This document shows positions 59,690 to 64,000 of a DNA stretch of 64,000 nt, piece by piece. The DNA lies in assembly GCA_030407085.1 (NCBI GenBank), contig CM059584.1:100129001-100193000 (forward strand), in the 5' to 3' direction. The notes under the pieces are model-generated. The model did no database searches and was not told the origin of the DNA. It saw nothing but the letters and a program-made list of their open reading frames with translations. The translations under genes and the position numbers were made by a program. The first letter of the stretch is position 1, and each line of letters opens with the position of its first letter. This DNA is from Trichopria drosophilae. Its lineage: Eukaryota; Arthropoda; Insecta; Hymenoptera; Diapriidae.

Positions 59690-61020
59690 GAAGTCAACGA
59701 GGAATATATCGAATATAATCGGACTTTCGAACTACCTTGACTACTTTCTTGAAATTATACACAGCCATATATTGTTTTCCATTCGCACGTACCAATCTGT
59801 CTTCTATCGTATGACTGTCTCTACCTCGCACTCCCATTAAATATTTAGGTAACTCTACCCTGCGCGACAGAGTCTTGGAATACACAAATCTTACTTTACC
59901 TTTATTATTTGGTCGTGATTCGCAAACCATCCCGCCCTTTCAATGTTTGCGGGAACCATACTCCCGCAATTTCCTAATGTGGAATGGGAGGTATGGGCCG
60001 TAACAATTTCCATTGCAATAGTTCGTTCCACTTTACCGATCCTTCGTCTTCAACTCTTCCCAACCACAGCTTCTTTAAAGCGATTCTTTGGCGGTATTAT
60101 CCCCATACCGCTTCTTATTCTCTCTCCAAATCTCATCGCCTTAGCGCTCGAGCTTATCATAATTTTCCGCCCCTTTTGGCCTCTTCTTTTATTGTATATA
60201 CCAAAGTGGACGCAGGTAATAACGTCCATCTAAGATATTTACTTTCGGAGTCATGGCGGAGCTTCGACTCCACTTGTGCTGATGCACTTCATTCAACAGC
60301 CGACTAGATTGCTGAATCCCACCCTCTAAGAATAGTTTACGAGTAGCTGTTGGTTTTATTACGAAAAGTTGACTTTATTGTATATTGTTTTTTCTTTGGT
60401 AAGTTTTTATGATTTTCATGGTCATAAGAACAAGCCCCTTTTATTACGAGGCAGTTATTCCCTCGGTTTCTTTGTTTCTTTGTCGCAACATGAGTTAGCA
60501 TATTGTCTTTTGTAATCTTAGGGTCATAAATACTTTTTATGATAATTTGAAACTAGTGTTAAATTTTAAAATTATTTTTTCTTTACTTTATTTGGTTCAT
60601 TCGAATTTAAATCCACGAAATACATTTTTGGTAAATATTATATAATCAAAAGTAGGTACGCGTTACTTGTTTACATCCAAGTAATATCCGTGCATCAGAA
60701 CATCATTGGAGGAGTAAAAAACGTCGCCTTCGGCGTATTTCGTTCCTTCTGTCCTTTTTAGTAGGAGACCCTCCTCCGCTTTTCCAGGTTTCCCACTATA
60801 TTTCCGGAATCTTTTTAAGATAGCATCGGTGAGTCCGAGGCTGAGTCCATTTTATCCAGCACTCTTTACCTTCTCTGCATCCACAAAGTTGAAGACGCCT
60901 TTGAAGTTTGTGAACTGTCAAAGACATTTCCGGTTTATCTTCTCTCTTGAGTTACATTCTCGCCGAAAATGATACGTTCGATATGCAGTCTGCGCTGAAC
61001 CGGTGGTATAAGAACCAGAG
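59690..61020. other. GC-richer block with unrecognised ORFs on both strands
   Basis: Base composition here is more balanced than in the surroundings. A minus-strand ORF (59694-59930) encodes a basic, charge-rich 78-residue peptide, while plus-strand ORFs at 59943-60307 are pyrimidine-rich and overlapping. 60700-61020 holds small hairpins such as CGTCGCCTTCGGCG. This could be a degraded coding element on the minus strand or a gene's 5' region. I cannot choose. Confidence 0.3.
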
Positions 61021-64000
61021 GTTCCAGTAGATTCTGACACATATTGAGTTCCTTGGCCCCGTATTACGAATCTGAATTTGATTTATAAATTGGCTATTTT
61101 ATCGCACATTTTCTATGAGTTATACTTGGATTATTCGTTGCGAATGGCAGTTTCTCAATTAGAATGAACAATGGTTTGTTTTATTGTATTTTCTTATTTC
61201 AAATAATCCATAACAGTTCTTTTTAATTTTAAAAACATGGTTTCTGACATTAATAATATTTTTAAAGGCAATGGATTTAATTAAAATAATGTATGGAAAA
61301 CATGTCCAATAGTCAAATTTTGAAATATTTCAAGAAATCATAAAACATTTCGGCATTGCTGCATTTTCCGAATTTAAATTTTTTTCTGTTTTGGCATTTT
61401 TCAACTCGAAATGTGAAAAAAAAAATAATTTCACTATATATAGTCGATTGTTGAAATTTCAAATGATCACTGTTCAGCAACTTCATTATTTTCCAAATTC
61501 GCTTAAAATCCACCCAAGTAGTTATTGCACTTTCTGCCCTGGGATTTTTGTTTTTGTTAAAAAAATTATTGGAAATAACCATCAGGTCTTTATTAAAATA
61601 AAAATGTCAGAAACACACAGGATATAGAAAAGAGGTGTTGCATTTCTATTAATTTCTAATGTTCAATTTACGGTTCTGCCACGCGTGACTTAAAGCGTGG
61701 GAAGTTTTAATTCAGTTGCCTTTCAATTTATAATAGCATGCACCAATATAAATCACAAGCTATTTTTCTATATAGGTATGTCGGTCTTCTGTTGTATAAG
61801 TTTCTTATTGCACAACTAATTTCCTTCTTCGTCAATGTGCTAAAGTTTCACGAAGTTTGCTTAATTTTCACTAAACTTCAATTAACGTATCGTTGCACAT
61901 TGGTAGAATTCGATCATGACTTTTAATTAGTTGAATATTCCCTATGTCTTAGTATTTCTTCTTGGTGTTTAGTAGTTTTTAGCATACGACATAACTGTGA
62001 TCAAATGATGTGCAGTACATACGAATAGACTGAACACGGTGTTATTCTTAATCATTTAATAGCTTCTCTGCGCGGTGTCTATGGATTTACTACTTATGTT
62101 TTACTATAACAATGCCATACATATGTACAAATTGACTTTACCTTCGACTTATATTTAGTGTACTTTCTAGTACTATACTAACAAGTCGATACCGGACACT
62201 CGATTTGAAAATGAACCGATATTTATTTCATACGGACTAACTATAGGCATTTAAAATGTTAGGACCATTCTTATTATCTGTTAAATTTTTTGTTAATATT
62301 TACAATTGTTATGAAATGGACACAAATTTGGCTCTTCTTAGACTCTTCTAAATGTTCTATCTCAAGCACAAATGGTATATACGTAATACAATCGATGCTG
62401 AATAGGTCTTTTGATAAAATGAAAGGTATATATAGGGAATATTGATAACATACATTATATATTGGCACTTGTTTAAACGGTTTTCAAAAATAATAATGTC
62501 AAACTACGTCATTAGTAACCAGACGATGTTATTTTACATCTAGTATCTATTCGAAAATATATCAATATCGAGAAAGTAATTAAAGTATATTAATTTGCTC
62601 TGACAGTACACAAAATATCCATCAAGTTGATATCGTTTTAAAACTGTATAGATTACTGCTACTGCTTGTCATGATTTCAGAAACATTATGGAACATAATA
62701 TATGCAGTTAAAATTAACAAGAATAGATAATAATTTCCAATTATCTGAAGACTTTTAATAGGCCATTTGTTCTTTATTCATAAAATTAAAGAATTTATGC
62801 AAAAGTAAATTCTGAGAAAATGAAGTTTGTTTCAACACGATGGATAGATTGTTGCTTTTAACCTTTAACGCGTTATATAGTATAAACTATTCATATTTGT
62901 CTCATTTTCTAATAGGCCATTAAGTATCTTTCGTAGTATTCTCTATACATATTTATTGTAAAGAATATCTAGATACAGTGATTAAGGTAATGAATATAAT
63001 AAAATAGATAAAGAATACAGTTTACCGACGTTTATCTTAGTCAGCGTAAAAAAATTAACAATTTAAATGATTGCTAATTTTTTTTTTTCTAATACAAATA
63101 ACAAAGAAGTGAAAAATAATCGTAAAAATCTAGCGAAAATTTATAGGGAAATACTGGCACGGCCTACACGGACTAATGCATACGATTATCTACATCTCCC
63201 AACGTACTTTCGACACATTCAAAATTAAGTCGTCTTTTGACGGTCCTAGGGGTCTAATCCATCGCTAAATAAAACTTTATAAAAATATATTAACAAATGG
63301 TAAATGTGTATATCTAACAGTATTACCGTATGTATACAGAATTCACGTACAATAATTTCGTACATATAATAATTCGTGACTCGGCGCATTGAGGCCGACG
63401 TTCCTTGTACAATAATTATATACACGTTACAAATCCTACTTACCTAGTCATATACAATAAATTTCGAATTTTTTTCGTTTATTGTACATGTAACTTCTGG
63501 CATTGTACAGATAACAGCGATTTGAGAAAAACTCTGAATCTTCGAAAATTAAAGAATCGCCAAATAAATGTTCGCATTAATTCTCTGACACATATTGTTA
63601 TTCTTTTAGACATCTGACATTTTGCGATATTTTCATTTTTTGTAGACATATTGTTATTGCAAACCCATTCGCGAATAAATTAATCAATTAGGTTTGGTTG
63701 ACACTTGTCAATGAATGATGAGAGAAAATTATGATTAAACAATGCGTATCCCAATGCAAAACGCGATATTTCGTATAATATTCTGAGACTGACAGCGAAA
63801 TTGTCGATTCCAATAACGTTCGTGTTTAATTCGAGTTAAATATATGTTTATAAATTCGCGTGGATATCACTTTTTGAAGTAAATGTTATTAATCGCCAAT
63901 GCAAGCGATTTACGGGTAAATCTCTATTTCACATTTTGTTCGTGATATTCCAGAAAATTAATTACCCTTTTCCACTTCACACACTTCAGATTAAAGGCAT
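61021..64000. other. AT-rich stretch with small hairpins, no recognisable genes
   Basis: Small stems are visible: CCACGC/GCGTGG at 61679-61700 and TACAATAAA/TTTATTGTA near 63454-63488, plus repeated GTACAATAAT phrases at about 63349 and 63407. ORFs are short and AT-driven. Confidence 0.4.

Noticed and set aside
61679..61700. CCACGC/GCGTGG stem as a transposon end or terminator
   Set aside because: Only six pairs, no partner end and no associated gene.

Overview
This is AT-rich animal DNA (about two thirds A+T by eye), almost certainly from an insect. The supports are one gene with short phase-0 introns and metazoan family signatures, plus a set of insect-type transposable elements: 5'-truncated LINEs with RNase H/zinc-knuckle or AAAT tails, tRNA-derived SINEs, a Ty3/Gypsy relic, MITEs and foldback elements. 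Some repeats have the feel of those in parasitoid-wasp and other hymenopteran genomes, but that placement is an inference and cannot be shown from the window alone.

Only one protein-coding gene can be assembled with confidence: a five-exon tetraspanin on the minus strand (27390-29378, 288 residues). It has four membrane segments, a six-cysteine large extracellular loop with the CCG motif, and a cytoplasmic tail with a YQPL endosomal/lysosomal sorting-type motif. The rest is intergenic or deep intronic DNA dominated by decayed mobile elements.

Layout. 0-5 kb: a LINE 3' end on the minus strand with an (AAAT)n tail, a second tail with (TTAC)n, and a tRNA-like SINE relic. 7.4-8.6 kb: dispersed repeats with a GTACGT-rich block and a GC-rich motif that reappears inverted at 19.5-19.8 kb. 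11.5-12.4 kb: two copies of one SINE family, next to an unrecognised exon-like ORF. 16.9-17.7 kb: a foldback element built of ~120-bp units, whose relative lies at 36.2-37.3 kb. 21.4-22.4 kb: an inverted-repeat element with ~325-bp arms around a 78-bp AT microsatellite. 22.8-24.4 kb: an old GC-rich repeat surrounding a LINE insertion bounded by a 13-bp target-site duplication. 25.6 kb: a small MITE. 27.2-29.5 kb: the tetraspanin gene. 30-34.8 kb: related GC-rich and CTAGGGAG-type repeats. 34.8-42.5 kb: two ~1.27-kb direct repeats (probable LTRs) enclosing Ty3/Gypsy gag, protease and reverse-transcriptase remnants, which carry further insertions. 42.6-43.1 kb: a 47-bp minisatellite. 43.5-44.0 kb: SINE-like sequence. 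50.8-54.4 kb: the most striking structure, a ~3.6-kb composite with weak CACG-type ends, an array of ~50-bp units that switches orientation, and a ~1.96-kb palindrome made of six alternating ~185-bp units. 57.3 kb: a MITE with TA target duplication. The remaining stretches show no recognisable genes or elements.

The window gives no evidence of an operon-like or cooperating gene system. Its main interest is repeat architecture: nested insertions and several independent foldback/palindromic elements. ORFs of 60-100 codons are common here by chance and were not annotated unless something else supported them.
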